64,000 nt of DNA from Muricauda sp. SCSIO 64092 (GTDB lineage Bacteria; Bacteroidota; Bacteroidia; Flavobacteriales; Flavobacteriaceae), in assembly GCF_023016285.1 (NCBI RefSeq), contig NZ_CP095413.1, forward strand, positions 744,001-808,000, given 5' to 3'. Under the pieces are notes generated by a model. It did not search any database, was not told the origin of the DNA, and was given only the letters and a program-made list of their open reading frames with translations. Made by a program: the position numbers and the translations under genes. Below, one piece after another: positions 44,204-51,655 of the stretch (position 1 is the stretch's first letter; every line of letters starts with the position of its first letter).

Positions 44204-44942
44204 GGTAATCCACTTGGCGACACAGTATTTGGCCATGGCAGGCAAGAGCTTTTTGGTGCCAAAAGATGATGACAGTCATACTAATATTGGATTTGATGCC
44301 CACAGCAAGAGGTTTGAAACTTGGGAGTTGGACAACAATGGGTTAAAATTGACCTTGGACCTCAACGATTTTAGCTTGAAATGGAACGTCGATTCCGAGA
44401 AAAGGATAGCATTGATCGGGAATACCCATACTGCCATTGTTGCGTTGCTTTCCGAGTCTGCAAAAAGGATGGGATTCCACAGGCCCTACCATTTTAATTT
44501 GCACTATGACCTACCTTTTTCGTGGAATGGGGATTATCTATTTCAACGACCCGATGAAAAAGTACTGTTGGAAACCATACACTTACGAACATTGGCAAAT
44601 ACATCCTTGCGTTCGTTCTTGGAAAAAGAGCACTTATCATCGGACATCCGTATTTGGCCCCATCATTTTGATACTGGCGCTTTTACAATACTCCATGGGG
44701 GCTCCAATAGGTCCATGGGAATAGGTATGGCCATTCCAGATTCCCTTGTGGACGATCATTACTTCTATATCTCCGGATATGAAGGCCATGTTGGTTTGGA
44801 CACCGCTGTTTTTGGACAATTAAGTAACGGGCTCTGGCATAATAATGGTTTTAAAGGAGCCATACTTCCTGCATCCAATACCACCGAGGAAAAGGTCGTT
44901 CAGTTTTTTGGGGAAGCTTTTGAACAATACTCCAAACCATGA
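44196..44942 (+). CDS. Hypothetical protein, conserved-looking, coupled to ypdA
   Basis: The ATG at 44196 overlaps the ypdA stop by 8 nt and gives 248 residues starting MLEVIHLATQYLAMAGKSF. There is no signal peptide or membrane helix. Segments such as 'HRPYHFNLHYDLPFSWNGDY', 'DIRIWPHHFDTGAFTIL', 'GIGMAIPDSLVDDHYFYISGY' and 'GLWHNNGFKGAIL' recall DUF5996-like folds with conserved Trp/His, but I am not certain of the family. A role linked to thiol metabolism is suggested only by its position. Confidence 0.72.
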   Translation: MLEVIHLATQYLAMAGKSFLVPKDDDSHTNIGFDAHSKRFETWELDNNGLKLTLDLNDFSLKWNVDSEKRIALIGNTHTAIVALLSESAKRMGFHRPYHFNLHYDLPFSWNGDYLFQRPDEKVLLETIHLRTLANTSLRSFLEKEHLSSDIRIWPHHFDTGAFTILHGGSNRSMGIGMAIPDSLVDDHYFYISGYEGHVGLDTAVFGQLSNGLWHNNGFKGAILPASNTTEEKVVQFFGEAFEQYSKP

Positions 44943-45328
44943 TGGAAAACTGGTATGTACCTATCACCATTGTACCAGGAATCGGATTGCTATTGATGTC
45001 GACTTCCAACTTATTGGGACAACTCAGCCTGGAAATCAAAAACCTTATCTCGGAACATACGGGATACAACAACTTACTGGAACGAAAGTTGGTGCAATTA
45101 AAACTGATCAACCTAGCCATGGTCTTTCTTTATGCATCGGTCGCCTTTTTTGTGATTTCCGGCTTGATTGCGGGATTATATCAAAGTTCCCATGCCATGG
45201 TTGACAATATTCCAATTTACTTTTCCGTAGGTGGCATCGTATGTTGCCTGATAGCTTTGGCCTTATTGATCGTTTTTTCCTTTAGGGCGGTACGGATAAA
45301 GCAAGACCAATTTAAATTGAAGGATTAA
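44939..45328 (+). CDS. DUF2721-type membrane protein
   Basis: The 129-residue protein has three hydrophobic helices: residues 6-26, 56-80 and 92-116. Between them is 'LSLEIKNLISEHTGYNNLLERKLVQLKLINLAMVFLY', the conserved cytosolic part of DUF2721. Two adjacent ATG codons overlap the preceding stop, so it is coupled to the gene before it. Function unknown. The 3' end overlaps the convergent gene by 4 nt. Confidence 0.8.
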   Translation: MMENWYVPITIVPGIGLLLMSTSNLLGQLSLEIKNLISEHTGYNNLLERKLVQLKLINLAMVFLYASVAFFVISGLIAGLYQSSHAMVDNIPIYFSVGGIVCCLIALALLIVFSFRAVRIKQDQFKLKD

Positions 45329-45906
45329 ATGGATATCAGGTACTGTACACTTACACTACCTATAAATCCCTGGGCAACTTCTTCCCCATCGGTTATCACA
45401 TTGATTTCCCTTCCAAAACCGAGCGTTGCCCCAAAGGAAGATTTTGTATTCTTGATGGGCAGAAAATATCCCCCTTCCAACCAGGGTTGTACCACTAAAA
45501 TATTGGTATTGCCAGAAATTGGGGCAATTGGACCACTCGGGCTTTCCTGAACCTCATCGGTCCAGTCTATTTCCATACTCCAAATATCGGTGTTAAGTCC
45601 TACTACAATCCTTCCTTTTCCAACCGGGAAATGCTTTCGATATCCAAAGGACCCTCCAAAACCTTCCCCTTCTTCGGTCAAATTAACGTCGCTAAAATCC
45701 TGTCGGTCCGTGAAATTAAACCCTAATCGGAAGACTACGGAACCCTTCCCATTGAAAAAATGCTCATAATTTACCGTAGGGATAAAACCAGCCGGATAAA
45801 CCTGTGCCGACAATCCAACTTGATTGGATGGCGTTGCGTTTTGTTGGGACGTGGTGGTTACACAAACCCAAAAAAGGCCCAAAAACAAAAATTGCTTCGG
45901 TAACAT
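45325..45906 (-). CDS. Outer-membrane beta-barrel-like hypothetical protein
   Basis: The 193-residue protein has a signal peptide ('FLFLGLFWVCVTTTSQQ') and alternating strands typical of small eight-stranded barrels ('VGLSAQVYPAGFIPTVNYEHFF', 'VVFRLGFNFTDRQDF', 'GFGGSFGYRKHFPV', 'SFGATLGFGREINVI'), ending 'SVSVQYLISI'. It is the last gene of the long minus-strand run; its ATG directly follows the previous stop. Function unknown. Confidence 0.72.
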   Translation of the reverse strand: MLPKQFLFLGLFWVCVTTTSQQNATPSNQVGLSAQVYPAGFIPTVNYEHFFNGKGSVVFRLGFNFTDRQDFSDVNLTEEGEGFGGSFGYRKHFPVGKGRIVVGLNTDIWSMEIDWTDEVQESPSGPIAPISGNTNILVVQPWLEGGYFLPIKNTKSSFGATLGFGREINVITDGEEVAQGFIGSVSVQYLISI

Positions 45907-46941
45907 CTAAATCATTTTTAACTGGGACTCCAATGCTTCATTTTCCTTGAGCATCGCCCTGCCTGCTTTAAAACTCATGTAGGGATGTCCTTTCCTATGA
46001 TTTATGATACTGATTTTACACATATGGTTCCAATGCCCAATAATTTCCTTCCACCCAAATAGCAATGAGTGTTTTGGATCATAGATATGGGTAGGCTCAC
46101 TACCTGCTCCATTAACCTCAATGATACTGAAATCCTTACCCTTGGAAAGGGTCTCAAAAGAATCATAGAGCACATCCATACGACCATAGTAAAATCCTTT
46201 GATTTGAGCGCAAATGTTATGGAATGTCTCTTCCAGATCAGGATTATTCTTATGTGTAAAGTCAATAAACTTGGCACCCCGGGTATGGCTTCCGTAGGGG
46301 ACCAGGACACGTCGCTCACCATCCCTTAAAACCGTATCCAAATCAGCGCCCAATCTCTGGCGCAGGACCTTTAGCTGTAAATGGCTTCTGGCATCCTTTT
46401 TGATCAATTCCAATAGGGTGCTTTTTCCATCCCCTGTTACCGCCAAGAATTCCTTGGACACAATTCCCGTAATCCTACCTTTCGCTTCTCCGGGATAGCG
46501 TACATAAAAGATCCCCACTTCTTCTTGATAAGGAACGAACTCCTGAATTAAAAAATCGGCCGGCGTTTTTTTCAAATACTCCATTAAATCCGATATCGTA
46601 TCCAATTTTTGCACTGCAAAGGCTTTCATACCAATATCCGGTTTTGCTATGCAGGGAAATTGTATGCCATGTGACGAAATGTCTTCCAAAACGGTTTCAA
46701 CCGAAGCGCCCTTCCCAACAAATACCGTAATAGGAATAAATTCATCGGGGATATTTCTATAAATATCCATTTTTGATTCCATGGCCATTCCCCCGTTTTT
46801 CATGGACGGATTTACCGCATTAAAAAAGAAAAAGGAACGTGCTTTGGCCGAAAAAAACAACCAAACCGGAAACAGCGGGTAGTAAATGAGATTAAAAGGC
46901 CAAAACTCCCAATGCATTATTTTGTGCCATAGCAATTTCAT
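45907..46941 (-). CDS. ATP-grasp-fold (D-Ala-D-Ala ligase-like) protein
   Basis: The 344-residue protein begins with a hydrophobic segment ('PLFPVWLFFSAKARSFFFF') and then shows ATP-grasp features: 'FPCIAKPDIGMKAFAVQKL' (first nucleotide-binding Lys), 'ADFLIQEFVPYQEEVGIFYVR' (hinge and second Lys/Glu region), 'TGDGKSTLLELI' and 'GRMDVLY...FSIIEVNGAGSEPTHIYDP' (Mg-binding Glu and Asn). It should ligate a carboxylate to an amine or thiol, but the substrate is unknown. It overlaps the upstream NRDE gene by 4 nt. Confidence 0.78.
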   Translation of the reverse strand: MKLLWHKIMHWEFWPFNLIYYPLFPVWLFFSAKARSFFFFNAVNPSMKNGGMAMESKMDIYRNIPDEFIPITVFVGKGASVETVLEDISSHGIQFPCIAKPDIGMKAFAVQKLDTISDLMEYLKKTPADFLIQEFVPYQEEVGIFYVRYPGEAKGRITGIVSKEFLAVTGDGKSTLLELIKKDARSHLQLKVLRQRLGADLDTVLRDGERRVLVPYGSHTRGAKFIDFTHKNNPDLEETFHNICAQIKGFYYGRMDVLYDSFETLSKGKDFSIIEVNGAGSEPTHIYDPKHSLLFGWKEIIGHWNHMCKISIINHRKGHPYMSFKAGRAMLKENEALESQLKMI

Positions 46942-47666
46942 GATGTAGCACGTATTGGTGAATTAATGGGAAGTGCTTGCGAAGCCATTTCATCCGAGGT
47001 TAGATCATGGTGGTTTAAACGAATTTCCTTCGTCCCAATAATGGCTTGACTGATACTTAAGGTCTTTAGCCCATTTGAGCGGTCAATAACGAAACCGTTT
47101 TCAGCATCGCCGTGATTGGTCCGATGAAAATCCAAAATTGAAGCCTTTTCAAATTCAATAGTACCATTGACAAAATCCTGAAAATGGCCATTTCGCCCTA
47201 GCTGTGCCGCTTGGTTATATAGCGTCCATGAGGACCAAATGTACGGTAAGGCCGCATCCAATTGTTTTAGCCGTTTTTGGACAGCATCCCAACGAAATTC
47301 AAATAAAACGGAATCCTTGTACACAATAAGGGTAAACGGCTCTATACCTTTTAAATCAATTTCCTTTAAATACGCAACAGGCTCGAATTTTGAAACAATA
47401 TCCAAAACAATGAGTCCCCTGCTTTTTCGGTAAGGTGGTTGTCTTTCATGATTTTGGACGGCACCGTTCAATAAAACGGTCACTGTCCCATTTTCATTAA
47501 GGGCAAACCAGGTCCCTCCTGCCGTTTTATCCTTGGGATAAACCACTTTTAGGCCATTCAGCAATTCCTTCTTAGGGGTTAAAAGGGCTTTACGTGAAAC
47601 ATGTTCATCACGATTGGAAGTGACAAAAGCCTTGTTTCCTGTCGGTATATAGGTTACTGTGCACAT
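46938..47666 (-). CDS. NRDE (TANGO2-like) family protein
   Basis: The 242-residue protein starts 'MCTVTYIPTGNKAFVTSNRDEHVSRKA', with the family-defining N-R-D-E and the conserved Cys2. That Cys would be an N-terminal nucleophile if Met is removed. 'GGTWFALNENGTVTVLLNG' is the second conserved block. The family (human TANGO2) is implicated in heme or lipid handling, but its biochemistry is unsettled. It overlaps the upstream gene by 13 nt and the downstream gene by 4 nt. Confidence 0.9.
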   Translation of the reverse strand: MCTVTYIPTGNKAFVTSNRDEHVSRKALLTPKKELLNGLKVVYPKDKTAGGTWFALNENGTVTVLLNGAVQNHERQPPYRKSRGLIVLDIVSKFEPVAYLKEIDLKGIEPFTLIVYKDSVLFEFRWDAVQKRLKQLDAALPYIWSSWTLYNQAAQLGRNGHFQDFVNGTIEFEKASILDFHRTNHGDAENGFVIDRSNGLKTLSISQAIIGTKEIRLNHHDLTSDEMASQALPINSPIRATS

Positions 47667-48145
47667 GCCTTTCGATAATGCATTGTTGATGGGGCAACCC
47701 CAAAAGATTCCGGGAGTTCCATTTCAGTAAAGTGCTTGATGCCTATTTTGATCAAGGCATGATGGTGGATGGCATGTTCCAGGTTGTACATCACCTCGCG
47801 ATAGTAGTTGGATGACATACTATTCCCTACACCATTTAATTCGTATTCCATTTTGACCTTCCTGTCCGGTTTCTCCAAATGGTCCTGAATGTAGTCCAAC
47901 TGTTCAATGGCAATAGAAACCTCATTTTCAATTCGTTTGTTGCGTTGTCTTTTATCATAAGATACCTGCCCATTATCATAACCTTTTATCAAGCACAGGT
48001 ACAGTTCTATCACATGGCGCGTATGCTGGCCAATAGTGGCCTGGGAAAGTACGTCACATGGTGCGGCATAGGAATCTTTGGGCAACTTGCCTAAAATTGA
48101 TTTAAATTGTTCAAGTGTGTCCACTGAAGATTTAAATAAGGTCAT
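47654..48145 (-). CDS. DinB-like protein
   Basis: The 163-residue helical protein carries 'QATIGQHTRHVIELYLCLIKG', with the first metal-type His, and 'MYNLEHAIHHHALIKIGIKHF', with two more. That is the spacing of the DinB/YfiT four-helix bundle. No signal peptide. It is coupled to LysE upstream (4-nt overlap). It may be a metal-dependent thiol transferase, but no substrate is evident. Confidence 0.82.
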   Translation of the reverse strand: MTLFKSSVDTLEQFKSILGKLPKDSYAAPCDVLSQATIGQHTRHVIELYLCLIKGYDNGQVSYDKRQRNKRIENEVSIAIEQLDYIQDHLEKPDRKVKMEYELNGVGNSMSSNYYREVMYNLEHAIHHHALIKIGIKHFTEMELPESFGVAPSTMHYRKACAQ

Positions 48146-48810
48146 TGAAATATTGGTTTAAGACTTCTTTGATAGAATAAAAACAAAAGATATAATGAAA
48201 ACCCAAGGTAAATGATACCCAGGGCCCTATTTGTATATAAAGTGTAGACCTGATAATCTGCCATCACAATGCCCCCCAACCAAATAAAAAGCAACAGGGC
48301 AAGCAGTGTTCCCAAACCAATACCCAGCATATAAAAGGAATGTGATAGACCGGTGTCCCCCAAGATGTTTTTTGATGACAATACCTTATTCCAAGTGAGC
48401 CAAAAAGGCACCTGCATTGGGTTTAAGGCACTTAAAAGCAGCCCTAAAAGAATAGGGGAATGTAATGAAGACACCCAATGGTTTTCCGGGATGGCTTCAC
48501 CGGATGTGACGGACGTAAAACTGGAAAAAGATAGATATAGCAACAACAATGCTCCAAAGGGTAACAGCACAGAAAGCCATTGTTCGTCAAAATGCAGCTT
48601 TCCATTGCCCCAAAGGGTAAGCCTTACGTAACATAACTCAATAAGGATAGCCGAGAGGGCAAACCATATGGCATTTTGAAATCCTTGGGAAGCTGCAATA
48701 TCAAAAGCAGTGATATTTAGTGTGCCCAAAGGCAAGGCCCCCAGCCAACTGATCAAAAGACCTACGCCCAAAATTTTTAAATGGTTCATCATAGACATTC
48801 CCTGCTGCAA
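48142..48810 (-). CDS. LysE-family exporter
   Basis: The 222-residue protein has six hydrophobic helices and the LysE/RhtB signature region near the N-terminus ('LISWLGALPLGTLNITAFDIAASQG'), which differs from the usual PGP motif. Such proteins export amino acids or related small molecules across the inner membrane. The start at 48810 lies 12 nt after the YHS gene; Met codons 6 or 7 residues later are alternatives. Substrate unknown. Confidence 0.8.
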   Translation of the reverse strand: MQQGMSMMNHLKILGVGLLISWLGALPLGTLNITAFDIAASQGFQNAIWFALSAILIELCYVRLTLWGNGKLHFDEQWLSVLLPFGALLLLYLSFSSFTSVTSGEAIPENHWVSSLHSPILLGLLLSALNPMQVPFWLTWNKVLSSKNILGDTGLSHSFYMLGIGLGTLLALLLFIWLGGIVMADYQVYTLYTNRALGIIYLGFSLYLLFLFYQRSLKPIFQ

Positions 48811-48822
48811 AATACCCAGTAT

Positions 48823-49269
48823 CTATTTCTTTTTAATGGTTTCCCAATTTTTGTCAGCCTTGACTTTAAGTTTTTCCGGGGATTCGGCCAACCAACTTTC
48901 CAGTGTATTGTTTTTACCAGAGTTGTAGAACAGATACAGTTCACCATCCCTAACCTCATAGGTTTCTGGATTTATGGATACTTTCTTGCCCGCTACAGCA
49001 ACTGCATAGGCGCAATAGCCTCCATATTTGGGCAGGTACATATCAGGATTGGCAATGAACTTTTTTAAATTTTCATTGGAAGCAAACTTAAACTTCGCCC
49101 CTTTGTATTCGGTCACAAAAGTTGTATTCCCCTCCAATGCAGCACCATCAAAATAGGAAACCACATCGTATCCATTGGCTACATATCCTTTTTTGGTATT
49201 GTAGTCCACGGACTGGGCGACCATAGTTATCCCCAGGAACAAAAATATCCCGAATACTGTATTTTTCAT
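48823..49269 (-). CDS. Secreted YHS-domain protein
   Basis: The 148-residue protein has a signal peptide ending 'TMVAQ' and a YHS domain: 'GYVANGYDVVSYFDGAALEG', 'YKGAKFKFASNENLKKFIANPDMYLPKYGGYCAYAVAVA'. YHS domains are thought to bind metals or to sit beside metal-handling proteins; the conserved Tyr/Cys of 'YGGYCAYA' is present. Its place in an operon with two Rieske proteins and a heme membrane protein suggests a periplasmic metal or redox role. Confidence 0.88.
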   Translation of the reverse strand: MKNTVFGIFLFLGITMVAQSVDYNTKKGYVANGYDVVSYFDGAALEGNTTFVTEYKGAKFKFASNENLKKFIANPDMYLPKYGGYCAYAVAVAGKKVSINPETYEVRDGELYLFYNSGKNNTLESWLAESPEKLKVKADKNWETIKKK

Positions 49270-49270
49270 T

Positions 49271-50053
49271 TTAATAGATTTCAGATTTTTTATCCATTCT
49301 TTTTATTTGGGTAACATCGATACGCATCGTATGCCAATCCCCTGTTTTTTGGACCGCTCCTTGCACGAGGGAAGGTTGGCCTATATATGGTATTATGTCT
49401 TTATGAATGGGATTTCCTTTCAAATCGGTCAATAAAAAATAATTTGCCATCCCATCTTTATCGGATGCGACCAATACGGGAGGGATACCGCCCAAAATGC
49501 AAAGGGCCGCACAACTTCTATGAATTTTACCATGTCCCGGTTTCATGACACCAAAATAACACTTTGGGTCTACGATTTCCCCTTCCACTTCAACAACACC
49601 AAGTTGTTCCGTAACAATTTCCGCTTGTGGCAAGTTGCCCAAGGATACTTTTTGACCATCATCAATCTCCAACAGGGTTTTTCCGTTGTAATAAATCAGT
49701 TGGCCTTCAATGGTGAGGGCCTTGTTCCCAATATCCCCTTCCTTTTCCCTAATTTCCTTTAAGTAGGGGTTTGGACCAAATTTACCAACGCCCAACAGTA
49801 CAATATCCTTGTACTCCCCTGCCGCCAAACGCACCCTGAGCATGGGATAAGGGGATTCGTGATAGATGCCCGAAACTTTGGTCGGGTTGCCAAAATCAAA
49901 AGAACTGTTTACCGCAGGCTTTTGAAAAAAAGCGAATAGCAAGGCGGTAACAATCACAACCGAAAGGACCAAAAAAACAAACTGTTTCAACGACTTTTTG
50001 GTGCGGGTGCCCACCTTATCCACATAACCGATAAAAAACTCATCCTTTTCCAT
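49271..50053 (-). CDS. Membrane-anchored protein with conserved Cys/His motif, unknown function
   Basis: The 260-residue protein has one membrane helix (residues 24-44), with the bulk outside. Two beta-rich halves follow. The second contains 'VEGEIVDPKCYFGVMKPG', then 'GKIHRSCAALCILGGIPPVLV', with three Cys and a His in a compact arrangement that could bind a metal or cofactor. The beta pattern recalls OB folds. It lies 2 nt from the heme/Rieske gene and 1 nt from the YHS gene, so it is probably part of the same membrane complex. Confidence 0.75.
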   Translation of the reverse strand: MEKDEFFIGYVDKVGTRTKKSLKQFVFLVLSVVIVTALLFAFFQKPAVNSSFDFGNPTKVSGIYHESPYPMLRVRLAAGEYKDIVLLGVGKFGPNPYLKEIREKEGDIGNKALTIEGQLIYYNGKTLLEIDDGQKVSLGNLPQAEIVTEQLGVVEVEGEIVDPKCYFGVMKPGHGKIHRSCAALCILGGIPPVLVASDKDGMANYFLLTDLKGNPIHKDIIPYIGQPSLVQGAVQKTGDWHTMRIDVTQIKRMDKKSEIY

Positions 50054-50055
50054 AA

Positions 50056-51084
50056 CTAACGAGAAATTGGGGTAATTTCCGTGCCTTCTTCAAAAGCATT
50101 TGGATTAATATATATTGTGCCATCCACATTCTTTAAGGCGTAGGTCTTCACTTTTTCGGTAAAAGGTGGTGGCGATTGCCCGTTATGGGGCAAATATTGG
50201 TATCCATGCCAAGGACAGGTGATACAACCATCCACAATCTTACCTTCACCCAAGGGCCCTCCTTGATGCTTGCAAACATTATGGATTGCCGATAGTTTCC
50301 CTTGGTATTTAAAAATCGCCACGCGTTCATTTTCCACGGTAAAAATCTTGGCCCTGTTTTCTGCAATTTCATCCAAGTGACCTACTTTCATCCATCCATC
50401 TTCCTTGACTGCCTTATGTCCGTCCACTTTGGATTCCTTAAAAGCGGCCCTGAGGTGAAGCGAGGTCACCGTTACAAATCCAAAAATCAGTAATCCCATA
50501 GTGAATGGGGAAGTCTCTTGCTGAAATGCTCCCAAGAACACATGCATGACCACCAGAGCATAGGCAAGGTAAACCATCATATGCAAACGCTTCCAAATTT
50601 TGGCGGAAAGGTTATGCAAAAAGAAGTCGTGGCTAGTGGAAGCCATTACGAACAAGATCAAAAGTGCCAAAAAACCCAATACCTGAAAGGGAAAACTGGT
50701 CAGGGAACCATACTCCATATTGGATGTAAAAATGGAATAAATTGGGGTTACACTGCCCAATGCATGAAATTGTATGGTTGAAAATACCCCATGTATTAAA
50801 GCGGCCAAAAACATACTTACACCCAAATGTCTGCGATTATATAGCAATGGCAGGTATCTTGGGTTCAGCCGTGTCAAAGGCCCAATAATCAGAATAATAT
50901 GCAGCATTAAAATGGCCAGGGAACCAAAGGCCCTGATGATAATGGTTTCAGCAATGATTTCCGGATTGGTCAAAACACTGATGACAAAGAACAGAACCAG
51001 ATAGAGCACCATCCCGACAACGATAATCTTGTCATAGGTCTTTTTATGCTTGTTCCAAAGCACCAACTTATAATCGAGTCCCAT
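50056..51084 (-). CDS. Ferric reductase-like heme membrane protein fused to a C-terminal Rieske domain
   Basis: The 342-residue protein has about six membrane helices of the ferric-reductase-like (YedZ/MsrQ-type) family in residues 20-215. Histidines placed to bind heme are in 'LMLHIILIIGPLTRL', 'RRHLGVSMFLAALIHGVF' and 'WKRLHMMVYLAYALVVMHVF'. A cytosolic or periplasmic Rieske domain follows (residues 228-325), with cluster ligands Cys271, His273 ('CKHQGGPLGEG') and Cys290, His293 ('CPWHGYQY'). It should move electrons between a 2Fe-2S centre and membrane heme. The partner is probably the Rieske-ThDP enzyme upstream. Confidence 0.88.
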   Translation of the reverse strand: MGLDYKLVLWNKHKKTYDKIIVVGMVLYLVLFFVISVLTNPEIIAETIIIRAFGSLAILMLHIILIIGPLTRLNPRYLPLLYNRRHLGVSMFLAALIHGVFSTIQFHALGSVTPIYSIFTSNMEYGSLTSFPFQVLGFLALLILFVMASTSHDFFLHNLSAKIWKRLHMMVYLAYALVVMHVFLGAFQQETSPFTMGLLIFGFVTVTSLHLRAAFKESKVDGHKAVKEDGWMKVGHLDEIAENRAKIFTVENERVAIFKYQGKLSAIHNVCKHQGGPLGEGKIVDGCITCPWHGYQYLPHNGQSPPPFTEKVKTYALKNVDGTIYINPNAFEEGTEITPISR

Positions 51085-51446
51085 TAAAATTCGATTTTAT
51101 AGTGTTCTTCTTTCTTAATTTCGTCAAAAATCAGTATCCCTTTACTCTTGGGAGTTGTTGAAAATGTATAGGTACCCACTCCTTGCAATTGGCCCAATAC
51201 CGCTCTTCGTTTTCCTTCGGAATCCAATTCGTAGACCACTACCGATGGGCTCTTTAGTGGTCGATGTAAATGCACCTTGACCAGGGGCCTATCCAAGGAA
51301 ACGCTGAGTTCTTCCTGTGGTAATTGATTTTTGGCGAAGGGGGAAGAAAACTCCAAATCCCTAATCGCAAAAAATAACAATATGGGAATGATGACAACTA
51401 TGCCCAACCAAATGAATTTGTGCGCTTTTCGCTGACTTGAAATCAT
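51084..51446 (-). CDS. Small membrane-anchored hypothetical protein of the redox operon
   Basis: The ATG at 51446 gives 120 residues and a 4-nt overlap with the upstream stop. One membrane helix (residues 11-31) is followed by a 90-residue beta-rich domain ('LSVSLDRPLVKVHLHRPLKSPSVVVYEL', 'VGTYTFSTTPKSKGILIFDEI'). I do not recognise the family. It shares its last base with the start of the heme/Rieske gene, so production is coupled. Confidence 0.72.
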   Translation of the reverse strand: MISSQRKAHKFIWLGIVVIIPILLFFAIRDLEFSSPFAKNQLPQEELSVSLDRPLVKVHLHRPLKSPSVVVYELDSEGKRRAVLGQLQGVGTYTFSTTPKSKGILIFDEIKKEEHYKIEF

Positions 51447-51655
51447 TGTGGTCTTGATTTGAACAATTTCCCCAACAAAAAAGGCCAAGTGGCTACCAGC
51501 CCGGGGAAAATCAGCACTCTAACCTTTTTCTTACTTTGGGCCAATAACGGATCTATTTTTGACGCTGCAACAAATACCACATAGAGCGCAAAAAGGATTC
51601 CTGCCATAAAATAGCTGGCCATGACCACCAAAAAAATTGAAACTACGATTTCCAT
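51443..51655 (-). CDS. Small membrane protein of the redox operon
   Basis: The 70-residue protein has two hydrophobic helices (residues 4-30 and 47-62) and a basic tail ('GKLFKSRPQ'). Its ATG comes directly after the stop of the Rieske-ThDP gene, with no spacer. It may help dock the soluble enzyme to the membrane or be a small subunit of the heme protein; neither is proved. Confidence 0.75.
   Translation of the reverse strand: MEIVVSIFLVVMASYFMAGILFALYVVFVAASKIDPLLAQSKKKVRVLIFPGLVATWPFLLGKLFKSRPQ

Noticed and set aside
44851..45204. Overlapping frames on both strands at the DUF2721 gene
   Set aside because: The frame 44939-45328 has three membrane helices and overlaps the previous stop in the usual ATGA way; the others are shadows.
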